Positions 8,411 to 18,454 are shown, counted from the stretch's first letter. The stretch: 64,000 bases of DNA from Nitrosomonas communis (GCF_900114745.1 NZ_FOUB01000011.1:1-64000), one strand, 5' to 3'. The notes: generated from the letters alone by a model not told the origin. Translations and numbers: made by a program.

Positions 8411-9247
8411 TCAACCTTTAACAGCGCCCGATGTGAGGCCAGCAACGATAAGTCGCTGAAAAATTAATACTATGATCATGACTGGCACAGTAATGACCAC
8501 TGAGGCCGCTGCAATCAAGCCAGTAGGTAATTCAAAACGGGAGCTGCCTGTAAAAAAGGCAATCACCGCAGGCACCGTGCGGGCATTATTGGTGGAAGTG
8601 AGCGAGATAGCAAATAAAAAATCATTCCAGGCAAAAATAAATACCAGGATCGCAGCAGTAAATACTGCGGGCGCGGCCAGTGGCACAATCACCCAAATAA
8701 AGGCTTGCAACGGGGTGGCACCATCGACACGAGCTGCTTTATCCAAATCCCAAGGCATTTCACGAAAAAAAGCAGATAAGATCCAAATGGCCAGCGGCAG
8801 AGCAAACGTCATATAAGGGAGGATGAGGCCCAACCAAGTATCGAATAACCCTACTGTGCGCCACATATTGAAAATCGGCCCGATAATAACCACCGAGGGG
8901 AACATGGCGGTGGCCAATGCGCCGGCAAGGATCAAGCGTCTGCCGGGGAACTCCAACCTGACTATGGCGTACGCAGCGAACATTCCCAGCGTAACCGCCA
9001 GTAGAGTCGATATCACAGCAATACCAATGGAATTCCACAATGCCGCTGGAAACTGCATGTCAGAGAAAATAATCCGGTAATTCTCAAAGCTGATAGTTTG
9101 CGGAAAAAAACGCTGGTCATTCAAATGGCTACTCTGCTTCAGCGACAGGGATACAATCCATAACACAGGTAATAAGGCATAAGCCATCACGATGAGGTTA
9201 CCCATACCCCAGAAAATTCGTCCCATGAGGTCATTTCTCATCATCAT
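8411..9247 (-). CDS. ABC sugar-type permease, MalG/UgpE-like
   Basis: 278 residues with six hydrophobic segments. The inner-membrane EAA loop ([24 protein letters not shown], about 190-213) docks the ATPase. Length and N-terminus fit the MalG-type subunit. Its ATG overlaps the stop of the preceding permease gene by 4 bases (9244-9247), indicating translational coupling. It pairs with the permease at 9244-10122 to form the channel. Confidence 0.9.
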   Translation of the reverse strand: MMMRNDLMGRIFWGMGNLIVMAYALLPVLWIVSLSLKQSSHLNDQRFFPQTISFENYRIIFSDMQFPAALWNSIGIAVISTLLAVTLGMFAAYAIVRLEFPGRRLILAGALATAMFPSVVIIGPIFNMWRTVGLFDTWLGLILPYMTFALPLAIWILSAFFREMPWDLDKAARVDGATPLQAFIWVIVPLAAPAVFTAAILVFIFAWNDFLFAISLTSTNNARTVPAVIAFFTGSSRFELPTGLIAAASVVITVPVMIIVLIFQRLIVAGLTSGAVKG

Positions 9248-10122
9248 TCGGCGTTTCCTCCTTTAGTCAGCGATGCCCCAAAGCCTTTAATAAACAAGAC
9301 CGAGATTATAAGTACACCGATAAAAATCAATACTGAAACTGCCGAACCCAAGCCTAAATTGAGGCTGACAATGAATGTGTTATAGCCCAGCAGGGAGACT
9401 GTTTCGGTCCCCTGTGCGCCGCGGGTTTGTATAAAAACCGTATCAAAAATACGAAACGCATCCAGTGTGCGAAACAATACTGCCACCAGGATGGCAGGTT
9501 TCATGATCGGAACGATAATTTTTATGAAACGTTGCCAGGCATTCGCACCATCGACCCGCGCGGCTTGAATTAAGTCATGCGGTACCAGGGTAAGCCCTGC
9601 CATTAGCAACAATGCCATAAATGGCGTGGTTTTCCAAATTTCGGTCAGAATAATCACTAAAAACGCTGACCAGCGCTGGGTCAACCATGCCTGTTCCGTA
9701 CCCAGTAAGGCATTAACAAAACCGATAGTGGGATCAAAAGCAAATTTCCAGGCCAATGCCGCAACAACAGTGATTATCGCATAAGGAATTAACGTGGTGG
9801 CGCGCACCGCACGGCGCCAGAACAAAGTATGGTGCATGATTAATGCAAGAGGAAACCCTAATAGCAATTCCAGGGATACGGAGATAATTGTCAGAATTAA
9901 CGTATTACCCAGCGCATGCCACCATACCTCTGAGGTAAGAATACTGACATAATTATCGAGACCGATAAAAGCGCGCTGATCAGGAAAACGCAAATCGTAG
10001 CGAAATAATGATAACCATAGTGCGTATAAGATAGGGTAAGCAGTTACCACAAGCAAGGCAGTTACTGCCGGCGCACACAATAACCAGCCCAAACGCCGCT
10101 CGTTGCTTTGCTTTTGATTCAA
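9244..10122 (-). CDS. ABC sugar-type permease, MalF/UgpA-like
   Basis: 292 residues with six hydrophobic segments. The EAA-loop is [24 protein letters not shown] (about 187-210). N-terminal [26 protein letters not shown] is typical of the UgpA/MalF short form. The start overlaps the stop of the binding-protein gene by 4 bases (10119-10122) and its stop overlaps the next permease start. It forms the transmembrane heterodimer with that permease. Confidence 0.9.
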   Translation of the reverse strand: MNQKQSNERRLGWLLCAPAVTALLVVTAYPILYALWLSLFRYDLRFPDQRAFIGLDNYVSILTSEVWWHALGNTLILTIISVSLELLLGFPLALIMHHTLFWRRAVRATTLIPYAIITVVAALAWKFAFDPTIGFVNALLGTEQAWLTQRWSAFLVIILTEIWKTTPFMALLLMAGLTLVPHDLIQAARVDGANAWQRFIKIIVPIMKPAILVAVLFRTLDAFRIFDTVFIQTRGAQGTETVSLLGYNTFIVSLNLGLGSAVSVLIFIGVLIISVLFIKGFGASLTKGGNAE

Positions 10123-11366
10123 AGCAAACCCTCTGAATTGAGTGCGCGCTCAATGGCGCGACGTAGCCTGATAAAATCTTTCTGAGGTTCAATATCGCGC
10201 ATAGGGTGCAAAGTACGACTGATTGCCAGAGAAATATCATTATATAGCGGCGTTTGTGGGCGTTGTACCGCATCGCTTAACGAACTGCGCAACACATCTG
10301 CAAAGGGATAGGTCACGCGAATTTCTGGCTCATCATACAATGCAGCGATAGTCGGTAGCAGCCCTCCCAGCTCAGCAGCCATACGTTGATGCTTTGCTGC
10401 AGTAAGACAGGCAGCGGCATGGAACGCCAACTGAGGATAGGGTGTATATGCGCTGACACCTAAATTAAGGCCACCAATCACAAAGCGGCTGGGTTTGCCT
10501 TCTATTGTCGCAGGCCAGCGAGCCCATCCTAGGTGTTTAGCAATTTCAGGAGCATTTCTCTGTGCACTGGGCCAGACAAAGGGATAGTTAACCATGAAGC
10601 TGGAGTGACCTGATTCAAAGGCAAGGCGCGCTTGATCTTCCCGTGCAGTCGCCAAAGCCCAATCAGCGGCACTTGAATTGGCAAAGCGTGCCATTGTAGA
10701 AAGCGTCTGCAAAGTCGGTTGTTGCGCCAGAGAGATATGCTTGCCACTGACATCCAGCACTGATCCGCCATTCGAGGCCAGCAATGAAACAAAAAATGCC
10801 GTTAATCCTTCATAACGTTCGCCTTGTGCCTGTATGGTCCCTATTTCACCCAATGATTCAGCCAGAAGGATCATTTCATCCCAGGTCGCAGGCGCTGTAT
10901 TGACTCTGTCTGTGCGATACCATAATAATTGGATATTCGTAGTGAAGGGCGCAGCCCATAATTGATTTTGATAGATTGCGCTCTGCAATGGAGCATCCAG
11001 TCGACCTGCTTTGGCTTGCTCAGCTGTTTTGCCAGTCCAGGGAAGAATCCAACCCGCCTGCGCAAATTCTGCAGTCCAAATGACATCCATCCCTATGATA
11101 TCGATCGCGTTATCGCCTGCGGCCAGCCTGCGCACCAATTGCTCACGTTGTTGATCGGTATCGGCAGGCAATGGGACCTGTTCTATTTTATACGCTTGTC
11201 CGGAATCTTCAGAACAGCGCTTGGCTGCCATGAAAAATGCGCCCGATGGTTCCCCGGCAACATACCAGTTCAAGGTAGGAATAGCCTCCTTTCTATGGCT
11301 GCTGCAGCCATAGAGTATGATGCTGACTGTAATCCATAAGACTAAAGTGAGACGGATACGGATCAA
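10119..11366 (-). CDS. extracellular solute-binding lipoprotein (family 1) of the ABC importer
   Basis: 415 residues. Lipoprotein signal with YGC lipobox at about residue 21. The mature part has the family-1 sugar-binding pattern: NWYVAGEPSGAF at the start, DIIGMDVIWTAEFAQAGWILPW, then WYRTD...PATWDEM and the GG-containing FVIGGLNLGVS stretch. The start codon is TTG (11364-11366) with a strong AGGAG just upstream, and no ATG fits. First gene of the operon; delivers substrate to the two permeases. It resembles disaccharide binding proteins, but the ligand is unknown. Confidence 0.87.
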   Translation of the reverse strand: MIRIRLTLVLWITVSIILYGCSSHRKEAIPTLNWYVAGEPSGAFFMAAKRCSEDSGQAYKIEQVPLPADTDQQREQLVRRLAAGDNAIDIIGMDVIWTAEFAQAGWILPWTGKTAEQAKAGRLDAPLQSAIYQNQLWAAPFTTNIQLLWYRTDRVNTAPATWDEMILLAESLGEIGTIQAQGERYEGLTAFFVSLLASNGGSVLDVSGKHISLAQQPTLQTLSTMARFANSSAADWALATAREDQARLAFESGHSSFMVNYPFVWPSAQRNAPEIAKHLGWARWPATIEGKPSRFVIGGLNLGVSAYTPYPQLAFHAAACLTAAKHQRMAAELGGLLPTIAALYDEPEIRVTYPFADVLRSSLSDAVQRPQTPLYNDISLAISRTLHPMRDIEPQKDFIRLRRAIERALNSEGLL

Positions 11367-11860
11367 TGCTCCTCTCTCCTCGTTAATACCGACAAAAAAT
11401 TATCAGATAATTTTTTGGCGATAGTCTGCTTTCAATATCGAGCCAATTACAATATATTTTCTGTAATAAATACCATAGCAGAATATTGTTTATCTGTCTT
11501 CATTGTGTAGTTATTCCAATTCCAAATCAAAAATGACGCGAAGGCGAGCCGCAGACAGTGTGAATAATACGGCAAGGATAAGCCGACAAAGGCCGACTAA
11601 GTCAGTTTTGATTTAGAAATGGAATTAGAGCGTTTAAAATGCTTAAACCTTTCAAATCATAAATACTGGATATGGGTTTTATAATGACATCAAGTGATGT
11701 ATTTTGTTAGGTAACAATGCAACTATTTCTTGATCATTGCAGGTATTCAATTGTTCATGCATTATTGGGTGATTCAAAAATTACTTTGAGGTCTGGCTGA
11801 TCAAGTTAGCATATGATAATGAATATTTCTTCTATATCAACTAATAAGGATTGAATAAAT
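11367..11860. other. divergent intergenic region containing an R1 copy
   Basis: 494 bases between the ABC operon start and the dienelactone hydrolase gene. Apart from the R1 element (11513-11626) it is AT-rich non-coding sequence expected to hold two promoters. No further structure was recognised. Confidence 0.4.
11513..11626. repeat. R1 element, complete copy with TTA on both sides
   Basis: Both terminal inverted repeats are present (TTCCAATTCCAAATC left, GATTTAGAAATGGAA right) with the usual GACGCGAAGGCGAGCC core. TTA flanks both ends, consistent with a 3-bp target-site duplication. It is located between divergent genes. Confidence 0.85.
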
Positions 11861-12571
11861 ATGCTTACAGAATATATTGATTATCAGGATGGCGATACCG
11901 AACTGGAAGGTTATATGGTCTATCACGAAACAGAGACCCCCAAATCGGCTGTGCTAGTTGCGCATGACTGGAGTGGTCGGCGCGAATTTGCCTGTAAGGC
12001 AGCAGAAAGAATCGCCTCATTGGGTTATGTAGGTTTTGCGCTGGATATGTATGGCAAAGGTATATTTGGCCGCGATGGGGATATCGAGGGTAACGCGGCA
12101 CTCATGAATCCTTACGCAAATGATAGAGCCCTATTGAGACAAAGAATTAACGCAGCATTACAGGCAGTGCGACAACTCCCACAAGTCGATGCGACAAAGG
12201 TCGCGGCAATGGGCTATTGTTTTGGTGGAATGTGTGTGTTGGAATTGGCTCGATCTGGCGCTGATGTGAAAGGTGTCATCAGCATTCATGGTATTTTTAC
12301 ACGTGGGAAGGTGGCCAATGAAAAAATGAACGCTAAAGTTCTCTGTTTACATGGTCATGATGATCCCATGGTACCGCCCGAGCAAGTGTTAGCTTTTGAG
12401 CAGGAGATGACCGAAGCAGGGGTAGACTGGCAGATGCATATTTATGGGGGGACCATGCATGCTTTTACTAATCCTGTTGCTAATAATCCCTCTTTTGGAA
12501 CCGTCTACAAGGAAATAGCAGCAAAACGGGCTTATCAGTCGATTAGCAATTTTTTGGCTGAAATTTTCTAA
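11861..12571 (+). CDS. dienelactone hydrolase family protein
   Basis: 236-residue alpha/beta hydrolase. The nucleophile elbow GYCFGG carries Cys120; Asp168 (HGHDDPM) and His200 (GGTMHAF) complete the Cys-Asp-His triad typical of dienelactone hydrolases. The VLVAHDWSGR segment forms the oxyanion region. The natural substrate is unknown in most relatives and no aromatic-degradation genes are nearby. An R1 element starts at the stop codon. Confidence 0.88.
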   Translation: MLTEYIDYQDGDTELEGYMVYHETETPKSAVLVAHDWSGRREFACKAAERIASLGYVGFALDMYGKGIFGRDGDIEGNAALMNPYANDRALLRQRINAALQAVRQLPQVDATKVAAMGYCFGGMCVLELARSGADVKGVISIHGIFTRGKVANEKMNAKVLCLHGHDDPMVPPEQVLAFEQEMTEAGVDWQMHIYGGTMHAFTNPVANNPSFGTVYKEIAAKRAYQSISNFLAEIF

Positions 12572-12683
12572 TCCCACTTCTAAATCAAAACTGACTGGGT
12601 CGGCCTTTGTCGGCTTATCCTTGCCGTATTATGCATACTGTCTGCGGCTCGCCTTCGCGTCTTTTTTGATTTGGAAATGGAAT
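12571..12683. repeat. R1 element, complete copy, reverse orientation
   Basis: Opposite orientation to most copies: begins TCCCACTTCTAAATCAAAAC, runs through GGCTCGCCTTCGCGTC and ends GATTTGGAAATGGAAT. It starts at the dienelactone hydrolase stop codon and sits between convergent genes, where it could act as a two-way terminator. Confidence 0.85.
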
Positions 12684-12762
12684 ACGATAGTGTAAGGCCA
12701 GTCAACACAAAAGTTGCCCATTGCCTTTTGTGGCTCGTCAAACGCTACCAATGGTTACTATG

Positions 12763-13149
12763 CTACCAATGCTTCTTCGCCTTGTTCCATTTATACAACA
12801 TGGCAGCAAATTGATTGTAAGCAATCCGCCCTAGCTGTTTGATAATAGGCAAACCCAATAGCGCTGCCTTCCATTTCTCACCAGGAGAATGCTGCCAAAT
12901 GATGAGAAATGCATCGAATCCGATATAAGTTTGACCCTGTTCATCAACGACATGCAATCGCTCGCGCACTTGCTCAATCTCTGAATAGATTTCAGTGGCG
13001 AATCCAGGATTCGAATGGATGTCTTTCCATTCGACCGAGCATCCTTCCATCTTGCTTTTCTGATTTTCTATGCCAGCCTTGCACACCGGACAGGCTGAGT
13101 TGTAATAAACTTTGATTGGGTTCGTTTCTTTATCCACTGAAAAACTCAT
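12763..13149 (-). CDS. DCC-family (DUF393) thiol-disulfide oxidoreductase-like protein
   Basis: 128 residues. VYYNSACPVC near residue 14-23 is the CxxC-bearing variant of the DxxCxxC start of this thioredoxin-like family; GFDAFLIIWQHSPGEKW and the C-terminal YNQFAAMLYKW also match. The ATG (13147-13149) lies only a few bases from the end of an R1 element, whose terminal GGAAATG reads as the ribosome-binding site. Function of the family is poorly defined; redox activity is inferred from the cysteines. It may be co-transcribed with ubiD upstream. Confidence 0.8.
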   Translation of the reverse strand: MSFSVDKETNPIKVYYNSACPVCKAGIENQKSKMEGCSVEWKDIHSNPGFATEIYSEIEQVRERLHVVDEQGQTYIGFDAFLIIWQHSPGEKWKAALLGLPIIKQLGRIAYNQFAAMLYKWNKAKKHW

Positions 13150-13252
13150 ATCATTTCCAAATCAAAAATCACGCGAAGACAAGCCGCAGACATTATTAAT
13201 AATACGATAAGGTAAAGCCGGCAAAGGCAGTTTTGATTTAAAAAAGGAATTA
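13150..13252. repeat. R1 element between ubiD and the DCC gene
   Basis: TCATTTCCAAATCAAAAATC left end, ACGCGAAGACAAGCCGCAG core, TTTTGATTTAAAAAAGGAAT right end, somewhat diverged. It fills nearly the whole gap between the ubiD stop and the start of the next gene and appears to provide that gene's ribosome site. Confidence 0.8.
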
Positions 13253-13254
13253 TT

Positions 13255-14718
13255 TCAAAAAGGCAACTCACTCCAGAGCTGATCAATACGCATTTTGACC
13301 GCAGCATCCATTTCGATCGGTCTGCCCCATTCGCGTGTCGTCTCTCCCGCCCATTTGTTAGTGGCATCCAATCCCATCTTACCACCCAGACCAGAGACGG
13401 GGCTAGCAAAATCCAGATAATCGATCGGGGTATTTTCCACAATCAAGGTATCCCGCGCGGGATCAACGCGTGTCGTAATCGCCCAGATGACTTCTTTCCA
13501 ATCACGGATATCGATATCGTCATCCGTGACAATAATGAACTTGGTATACATGAACTGCCGCAAGAAACTCCATACCCCAAACATTACCCGTTTGGCGTGT
13601 CCGGGGTATTGTTTTTTCATGCTGACTACCGCCATGCGATAGGAACAACCCTCTGGCGGCAAATAAAAATCAACAATTTCAGTAAATTGCTTCTGCAGCA
13701 AAGGCACAAACACCTCGTTTAGCGCGACACCCAGAATAGCCGGCTCATCAGGCGGCTTGCCAGTATAGGTGGAATGATAAATCGGATTGCGGCGCATGGT
13801 AATGCGTTCGATGGTGAAAACCGGAAAAGTTTCCTGCTCATTATAATAACCGGTGTGGTCGCCATAGGGCCCTTCAATCGCGGTCTCATCAGGATAAATA
13901 AACCCTTCCAGCACAATTTCTGCGCTGGCTGGCACTTGCAAATCATGGCTTAAGCATTTGACGACTTCCGTTTTGGCACCACGCAATAATCCAGCAAATT
14001 GATATTCACTGAGACTATCAGGCACGGGAGTAACGGCTCCAAGGATGGTTGCTGGATCAGCCCCCAGGGCGACTGCCACAGGATAGGGTTGGCCGGGATT
14101 GACCATACAAAAATCACGATAATCCAGCGCTCCCCCCCGGTGAGCAAGCCAGCGCATGATGACTTTATTGGGTGCAATAACTTGTTGCCGGTAAATACCA
14201 AGATTTTGCCGCGCTTTATGCGGGCCGCGCGTCACGGTAAGTCCCCAGGTAATCAATGGAGCGATATCTCCTGGCCAGCATGTCTGGATGGGTAATTTAG
14301 CCAAATCAATTGCCTGCCCTTCCCAGATGACCTCCTGGCATACGGCACTGGACACCACCTTGGGTGTCATGTTGAGTACCTGCTTCAGTACTGGCAACTT
14401 TTCCCACGCATCCCTCAGACCTTTGGGGGGATCAGGCTCTTTAAGATAAGCCAACAATTTGCCCACTTCCCGCAACGCCGTAACCGATTCCTGCCCCATT
14501 CCCAAAGCGACACGCTCAGGCGTGCCAAACAAGTTGCCCAATACTGGAATACTCTGCCCTTTCGGTTTCTCGAACAGCACGGCAGGACCCGCTTTTTTGA
14601 GTAACCGGTCACAAATTTCGGTCATTTCAAGAAAAGGGTCAACCTCGGCCCTTACTCGTTTCAGTTCTCCTCGGGTTTCCAATTGTGCGAGAAAATCACG
14701 CAGATCTTTGTATTTCAT
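13255..14718 (-). CDS. ubiD: UbiD 4-hydroxy-3-polyprenylbenzoate decarboxylase
   Basis: 487 residues from the ATG at 14716-14718 (a TTG three codons earlier is possible). N-terminal [14 protein letters not shown], the RxxxHRGG segment ([17 protein letters not shown]) and the [11 protein letters not shown] region, with the prenylated-FMN/metal ligands and the acidic catalytic residue, are typical of UbiD. It decarboxylates the prenylated ring after UbiA in ubiquinone synthesis and needs a UbiX-made cofactor (ubiX not in this window). It follows ubiA in direction, separated by an R1 element that fills the gap, so these genes may once have been tightly linked. Confidence 0.95.
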   Translation of the reverse strand: MKYKDLRDFLAQLETRGELKRVRAEVDPFLEMTEICDRLLKKAGPAVLFEKPKGQSIPVLGNLFGTPERVALGMGQESVTALREVGKLLAYLKEPDPPKGLRDAWEKLPVLKQVLNMTPKVVSSAVCQEVIWEGQAIDLAKLPIQTCWPGDIAPLITWGLTVTRGPHKARQNLGIYRQQVIAPNKVIMRWLAHRGGALDYRDFCMVNPGQPYPVAVALGADPATILGAVTPVPDSLSEYQFAGLLRGAKTEVVKCLSHDLQVPASAEIVLEGFIYPDETAIEGPYGDHTGYYNEQETFPVFTIERITMRRNPIYHSTYTGKPPDEPAILGVALNEVFVPLLQKQFTEIVDFYLPPEGCSYRMAVVSMKKQYPGHAKRVMFGVWSFLRQFMYTKFIIVTDDDIDIRDWKEVIWAITTRVDPARDTLIVENTPIDYLDFASPVSGLGGKMGLDATNKWAGETTREWGRPIEMDAAVKMRIDQLWSELPF

Positions 14719-14747
14719 CGATATCAAAACCTTGAAAGTTTTCTGTT

Positions 14748-14846
14748 ATTCCATTTCCAAATCAAAAATAACGCGCAGGCGAGCCGCAGGCAGTATCCAT
14801 CATACGGCAAGGTGAAGCCGACAAAGTCAAGTTGAATTTAAAAATC
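14748..14846. repeat. R1 element between ubiA and ubiD
   Basis: ATTCCATTTCCAAATCAAAA left end, AACGCGCAGGCGAGCCGCAG core; the right end is decayed and runs into the stop codon region of ubiA (14845-14847). Any ubiA-to-ubiD transcript has to read through it. Confidence 0.75.
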
Positions 14847-15708
14847 AGATGAGCAAGGAATCCAGTGTAATCCCAGCAAATACCGTCGCACCCACCCAGT
14901 TATTATGCAGAAAAGCCTTGAAACAATTAGCAGGGTTGCGTTTACGAATCAGAAAGTACTGATACACCACCAAGCCCAATACCGCTGCCAATGAGAGATA
15001 ATAAGGAACACCTCGTTGCAACAGCCAACCTACATAAACCATCATACCCAGAAAGATGGCATGACACAGCATGATACCCGTTATATCAAAACGCCCGAGC
15101 GTAATTGCGGATGTTTTGATGCCAATTTTGAGATCATCCATTCTGTCGACCATGGCATATTCGGTATCATAGGCAATGACCCAGCATAAGTTGGCAAATA
15201 ATAATAGCCAGATGATGGCAGGCAGTTCACCCGTTTGCGCAGCAAATGCCATGGGTATGCCAAAACTGAAGGCAATACCCAAATACGCTTGCGGCATGAT
15301 AAAGAAGCGTTTGGTAAAAGGATAAGTTCCAGCCAGAAACAATGCTCCTACGGAAAGCAGCAATGTCAATTGATTCAGTGGCAATACCAGTAAAAATGCG
15401 CAAGAACTCAACCCTGCAGCCAGCAACACGGCCTCTTTAGGGGTAACCATGCCGGCCGCCAGAGGGCGGTTTTTGGTACGCTCAACATGAGGATCAATAC
15501 GACGATCAGCGAAGTCATTGATCGCACAACCGGCTGAGCGCATCAAGATAGTACCCATAACGAAAATAACCAGAATCATCAGATCAGGCAGACCTTCGGC
15601 CGCCAGCCACAACCCCCACAAGGTAGGCCATAATAGCAACAAGATGCCGATGGGCTTATCCAGTCTTATCAGTTTTGCGTAGGCAATAAGCCGCTCTTTA
15701 TTCATCAT
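14845..15708 (-). CDS. ubiA: UbiA 4-hydroxybenzoate polyprenyltransferase
   Basis: 287 residues, eight or nine hydrophobic helices. The first Asp-rich site [15 protein letters not shown] (about 64-78) and the second [19 protein letters not shown] (about 179-197) bind the magnesium-diphosphate. [20 protein letters not shown] near the start is the family signature. It attaches the polyprenyl tail to 4-hydroxybenzoate in the inner membrane. The start overlaps the ubiC stop by 4 bases, so the two are translationally coupled. Confidence 0.95.
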   Translation of the reverse strand: MMNKERLIAYAKLIRLDKPIGILLLLWPTLWGLWLAAEGLPDLMILVIFVMGTILMRSAGCAINDFADRRIDPHVERTKNRPLAAGMVTPKEAVLLAAGLSSCAFLLVLPLNQLTLLLSVGALFLAGTYPFTKRFFIMPQAYLGIAFSFGIPMAFAAQTGELPAIIWLLLFANLCWVIAYDTEYAMVDRMDDLKIGIKTSAITLGRFDITGIMLCHAIFLGMMVYVGWLLQRGVPYYLSLAAVLGLVVYQYFLIRKRNPANCFKAFLHNNWVGATVFAGITLDSLLI

Positions 15709-16247
15709 ATTTTTAATCTCAGAATAGCTGGCAAAAAGACTTCAGTTACCAGTATGGGTTGCTCCTGTAATAAAAATAAGGAACGTCGCGCCCATAAACT
15801 AGGCGGTGGAGTCTGCAAACGCTGGCAGGCTCGTTTAAAAAGTGGATGATGAGTATTCAGTTGTTTATAACCAAATTCAGCGCGTTTGATCATCGGATTG
15901 GTAAATAACAAGGTGCCTAAAGATCGATTACCCAAGCGACTCAACCCACGCCATGCACCATTCAGGTGTTTTCTCGCTACCACTGAATGGGCAAATACTA
16001 CAGGGGTATCGTTACAGTAAAGATACACTTCACGCACTAAAGCCAATTCACTGTTACGCAAATTCATCATAGCCAATTCATCGATGCAAGCAGGCGCAAG
16101 CGATTGAAAGACCGGATCAACCAAAAACCTGCTACAACGTTGCTGTATCAACTGTGTCAGTGAATCTCGATGCAATAACCACCAACGAATGTTAACTGCC
16201 GCATTGACAGGAACAGGATGCCACGTTAGTGGCTGGTTAGCACTCAT
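15705..16247 (-). CDS. ubiC: UbiC chorismate lyase
   Basis: 180 residues, of the usual UbiC length. [21 protein letters not shown] in the centre and [18 protein letters not shown] further on match the chorismate lyase fold, with the conserved Arg and Glu contacts. It produces 4-hydroxybenzoate from chorismate, the first committed step to ubiquinone, directly feeding UbiA. First gene of ubiC-ubiA-(R1)-ubiD on the minus strand. Confidence 0.92.
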   Translation of the reverse strand: MSANQPLTWHPVPVNAAVNIRWWLLHRDSLTQLIQQRCSRFLVDPVFQSLAPACIDELAMMNLRNSELALVREVYLYCNDTPVVFAHSVVARKHLNGAWRGLSRLGNRSLGTLLFTNPMIKRAEFGYKQLNTHHPLFKRACQRLQTPPPSLWARRSLFLLQEQPILVTEVFLPAILRLKI

Positions 16248-16380
16248 GAAGCAAAATGATAAAAGCTGAGATTATAAAGCAGACATAGATGAATGAGGTT
16301 AACTTTATTTAAAAGCAATATCAATCTATTTGCGATCAGGATTCTCAGGCCAATGTATCGGTCCACAGACGCGCTTATTT

Positions 16381-16496
16381 ATTCTATTTCCAAATCAAAC
16401 ATGACGCGAAGGCGAGCCGCATATCGTATCAATCATACGGCAAGGATAAACCGACAAAGGCCGACAATGTCAGTTTTAATTTAGAAATGGAATTAT
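16381..16496. repeat. R1 element between ubiC and the phosphoesterase gene
   Basis: ATTCTATTTCCAAATCAAAC left, GACGCGAAGGCGAGCCGCA core, TTTAGAAATGGAATTA right, with TTA on both sides. The right end abuts the TAA stop of the metallophosphoesterase gene (16497-16499). Confidence 0.82.
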
Positions 16497-17234
16497 TTAG
16501 GACATATAGCCTGTTGCAAGCGCCTGTGCCCAATCATCATAGCGGCGTGAATGTGCCAATTTGACCATAGCGTCATAATCATAAGGCACCGTGATAAGGG
16601 ACGCTATCCAGCGGCTCTTAATGCGCTCCAGAATGGCGTAATGCGCATCTGGTGAGCCCGTTTCAATCACATGAAAATAAGGCGTGGCATCATCATAAGC
16701 TGGCAAACCAACACTACCCGGATTAACGACGAGCTGGCCAGAGGAAGCCCGAATTGCCCGCGGCTTGTGAGTATGCCCACACAAAACCAGCTTTGCCAGC
16801 GTTGTTCCAAGACGTACGTCTACTTCTTTACGCGTTGCCATACGTGCGCCATGGGCCTCGACAGTTTCTAGAAAATAGGTCAAATCACTCGCGGGTGTAC
16901 CGTGACACAGCAAAACATCTGTATCGAAATCTGCTTTAGGCGGAAGGGATTTGAGCCAGGTAAGCTCTTTCGTCGTTAATTGGTAATAGGCTAATTCATC
17001 CACATCGGTGCATTGCTCAGTTCCATATGCGAGAAGTTGGCGATCATGGTTGCCTGAGATATGTATCCAATCCTGCGCCATTAAATATTGTGCTGTTTCC
17101 AATGGCAGCAACGGGCCTGACAAGTTGTCACCGAGATTGATTACGGCATCGACTCCGCTCTGTTTGAAATGAGCAACCACCGCTTCCAGTGCGGGTAAAT
17201 TACCATGGATATCTGATACAACAGCGATTCTCAT
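16497..17234 (-). CDS. YfcE/MJ0936-type metallophosphoesterase
   Basis: 245 residues from the ATG at 17232-17234, chosen because GGAGG lies 6 bases upstream; the longer frame to 17303 would run across two hairpins. Metal motifs in order: SDIHGN (7-12), LGDN, SGNHDRQ, LLCHGTP and CGHTHKPR, the full calcineurin-type set. These small phosphodiesterases act on phosphodiester substrates of unclear nature. Not obviously linked to its neighbours. Confidence 0.85.
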   Translation of the reverse strand: MRIAVVSDIHGNLPALEAVVAHFKQSGVDAVINLGDNLSGPLLPLETAQYLMAQDWIHISGNHDRQLLAYGTEQCTDVDELAYYQLTTKELTWLKSLPPKADFDTDVLLCHGTPASDLTYFLETVEAHGARMATRKEVDVRLGTTLAKLVLCGHTHKPRAIRASSGQLVVNPGSVGLPAYDDATPYFHVIETGSPDAHYAILERIKSRWIASLITVPYDYDAMVKLAHSRRYDDWAQALATGYMS

Positions 17235-17256
17235 AGCAAGCCTCCGCTTAAATAAT

Positions 17257-17294
17257 GTAGATAACGTCAATCTTAAGAGGTTAACGTTATCTAC
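17257..17294 (-). promoter_or_regulatory. perfect 11-bp inverted repeat in the leader of the phosphoesterase gene
   Basis: GTAGATAACGT at 17257-17267 and ACGTTATCTAC at 17284-17294, separated by 16 bases, about 22 bases upstream of the start codon. It may be an operator or an mRNA leader stem; there is no following T-run. Confidence 0.5.
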
Positions 17295-17303
17295 AATGAA
17301 CAA

Positions 17304-17334
17304 CCTCGCCTACTCTAACATGAGATAGGCGAGG
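17304..17334 (-). terminator. hairpin, probable terminator of the Tim44-like gene
   Basis: CCTCGCCTA at 17304-17312 pairs perfectly with TAGGCGAGG at 17326-17334 (9 bp, GC-rich, 13-base loop). It lies about 70 bases after the Tim44-like stop in the minus direction; the downstream T-run is weak (TTGTT). Confidence 0.5.
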
Positions 17335-17401
17335 TATGAACTGTCCAGGTCCCGGCCAGCACACAGCTATCGGGATGGGCAGCCAATTCATTTACGACCT
17401 T

Positions 17402-18298
17402 TTACGAAGGTTGTTGAATGCCCGTCAATAACCAGGCTGAATGCTGACCCTTGAGATCTTTCTGCACGTGCCAAATTTCATCAAATGCTTCTGGTAGTGC
17501 ATCGGGTGATTCACGCATTTGTCCATTAAAGCGCACGCTGGCAATAGCCATATCATCATTGGTCACTGTTACATCCAGTAAGTTGGCCTCAATGAAGAGC
17601 ACTTCTGTTTTATGAGGCTTGTCACCACTTTCTTTAATTTGCGCACCAAGCTCAGCAAGCATTTCAGGTGTAGTATATTCCCGAATTTCATCCAAATTAT
17701 GTGCCCCATAGGCTTCCTGCAAGTGAATAAACGAAAGTTTAGCATTACGCAAGAACGGCTCTACTTCGAAATCTGCAGGAATACTATTTGTCACACCGGT
17801 GCTATTTGTAGTAGCCGAATCCGTTTGCCCCGTAGCTGAAGGTGGCACCGAGGTTGAGGGAGTCGGGGTGAACATACTGCCAGCGCGATCTGTCCCGGCA
17901 CCTGAAAACTGCATTGGACGAGACTCCTGATTAGCTTTAGGTTTACGCATCATGCGGATAATAAAGAATATCACCGCAGCCAGTACCAGCAGCACCAAGA
18001 TATCCGCCATATTGATATTCTCAAAAGCTCCCCCCATGAACAGAGCTGCCAATAAACCACCCGCAGCTAACCCGGCTAATGCTCCGCCCCATTTGCTGGC
18101 GCCACCTGCTGCACCAGCAGAGGCCGGTGCTGCTGATTGAGATTGCGCTGGTTTTGGAGTAGCCTGTTGATTGATGGAATCGCGTTGTTGCCCGATACTT
18201 TTACCGCCACCCATCCGCTTTGCCGCCTCAGCGTCGCCAAAAGGGAGCAAGGTAAAAGTAAACATGGCTAAAGTCAGAAGTGTCAGTATTTTCTTCAT
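17402..18298 (-). CDS. Tim44-like domain membrane protein
   Basis: 298 residues from the ATG at 18296-18298, preceded by GGAG. Signal-like N-terminus ending near DAEAAKRMGGGKS, a Gly/Ala/Gln-rich low-complexity part (30-65), two hydrophobic segments (about 70-90 and 98-115), a linker, and a C-terminal Tim44-like domain (about 180-298) with FLRNAKLSFIHLQEAYGAHNLDEIREYTTPEM. Bacterial members are anchored to the inner membrane; their role is not well defined. Monocistronic, with a GC-rich hairpin after the stop. Confidence 0.85.
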   Translation of the reverse strand: MKKILTLLTLAMFTFTLLPFGDAEAAKRMGGGKSIGQQRDSINQQATPKPAQSQSAAPASAGAAGGASKWGGALAGLAAGGLLAALFMGGAFENINMADILVLLVLAAVIFFIIRMMRKPKANQESRPMQFSGAGTDRAGSMFTPTPSTSVPPSATGQTDSATTNSTGVTNSIPADFEVEPFLRNAKLSFIHLQEAYGAHNLDEIREYTTPEMLAELGAQIKESGDKPHKTEVLFIEANLLDVTVTNDDMAIASVRFNGQMRESPDALPEAFDEIWHVQKDLKGQHSAWLLTGIQQPS

Positions 18299-18454
18299 AA
18301 TTATCTCCAAAAGTACTGTTAAAAAATAAGTATAACATTATCATTCGATTGTAGTGACTACTTGGAATTCACTCTTAACAATTTATTTTGCACTGCTTAA
18401 TTTTGTAAAATGATTCATAGCCTGCTGCACTATCGCAATTTTGAATCAAGTAGA

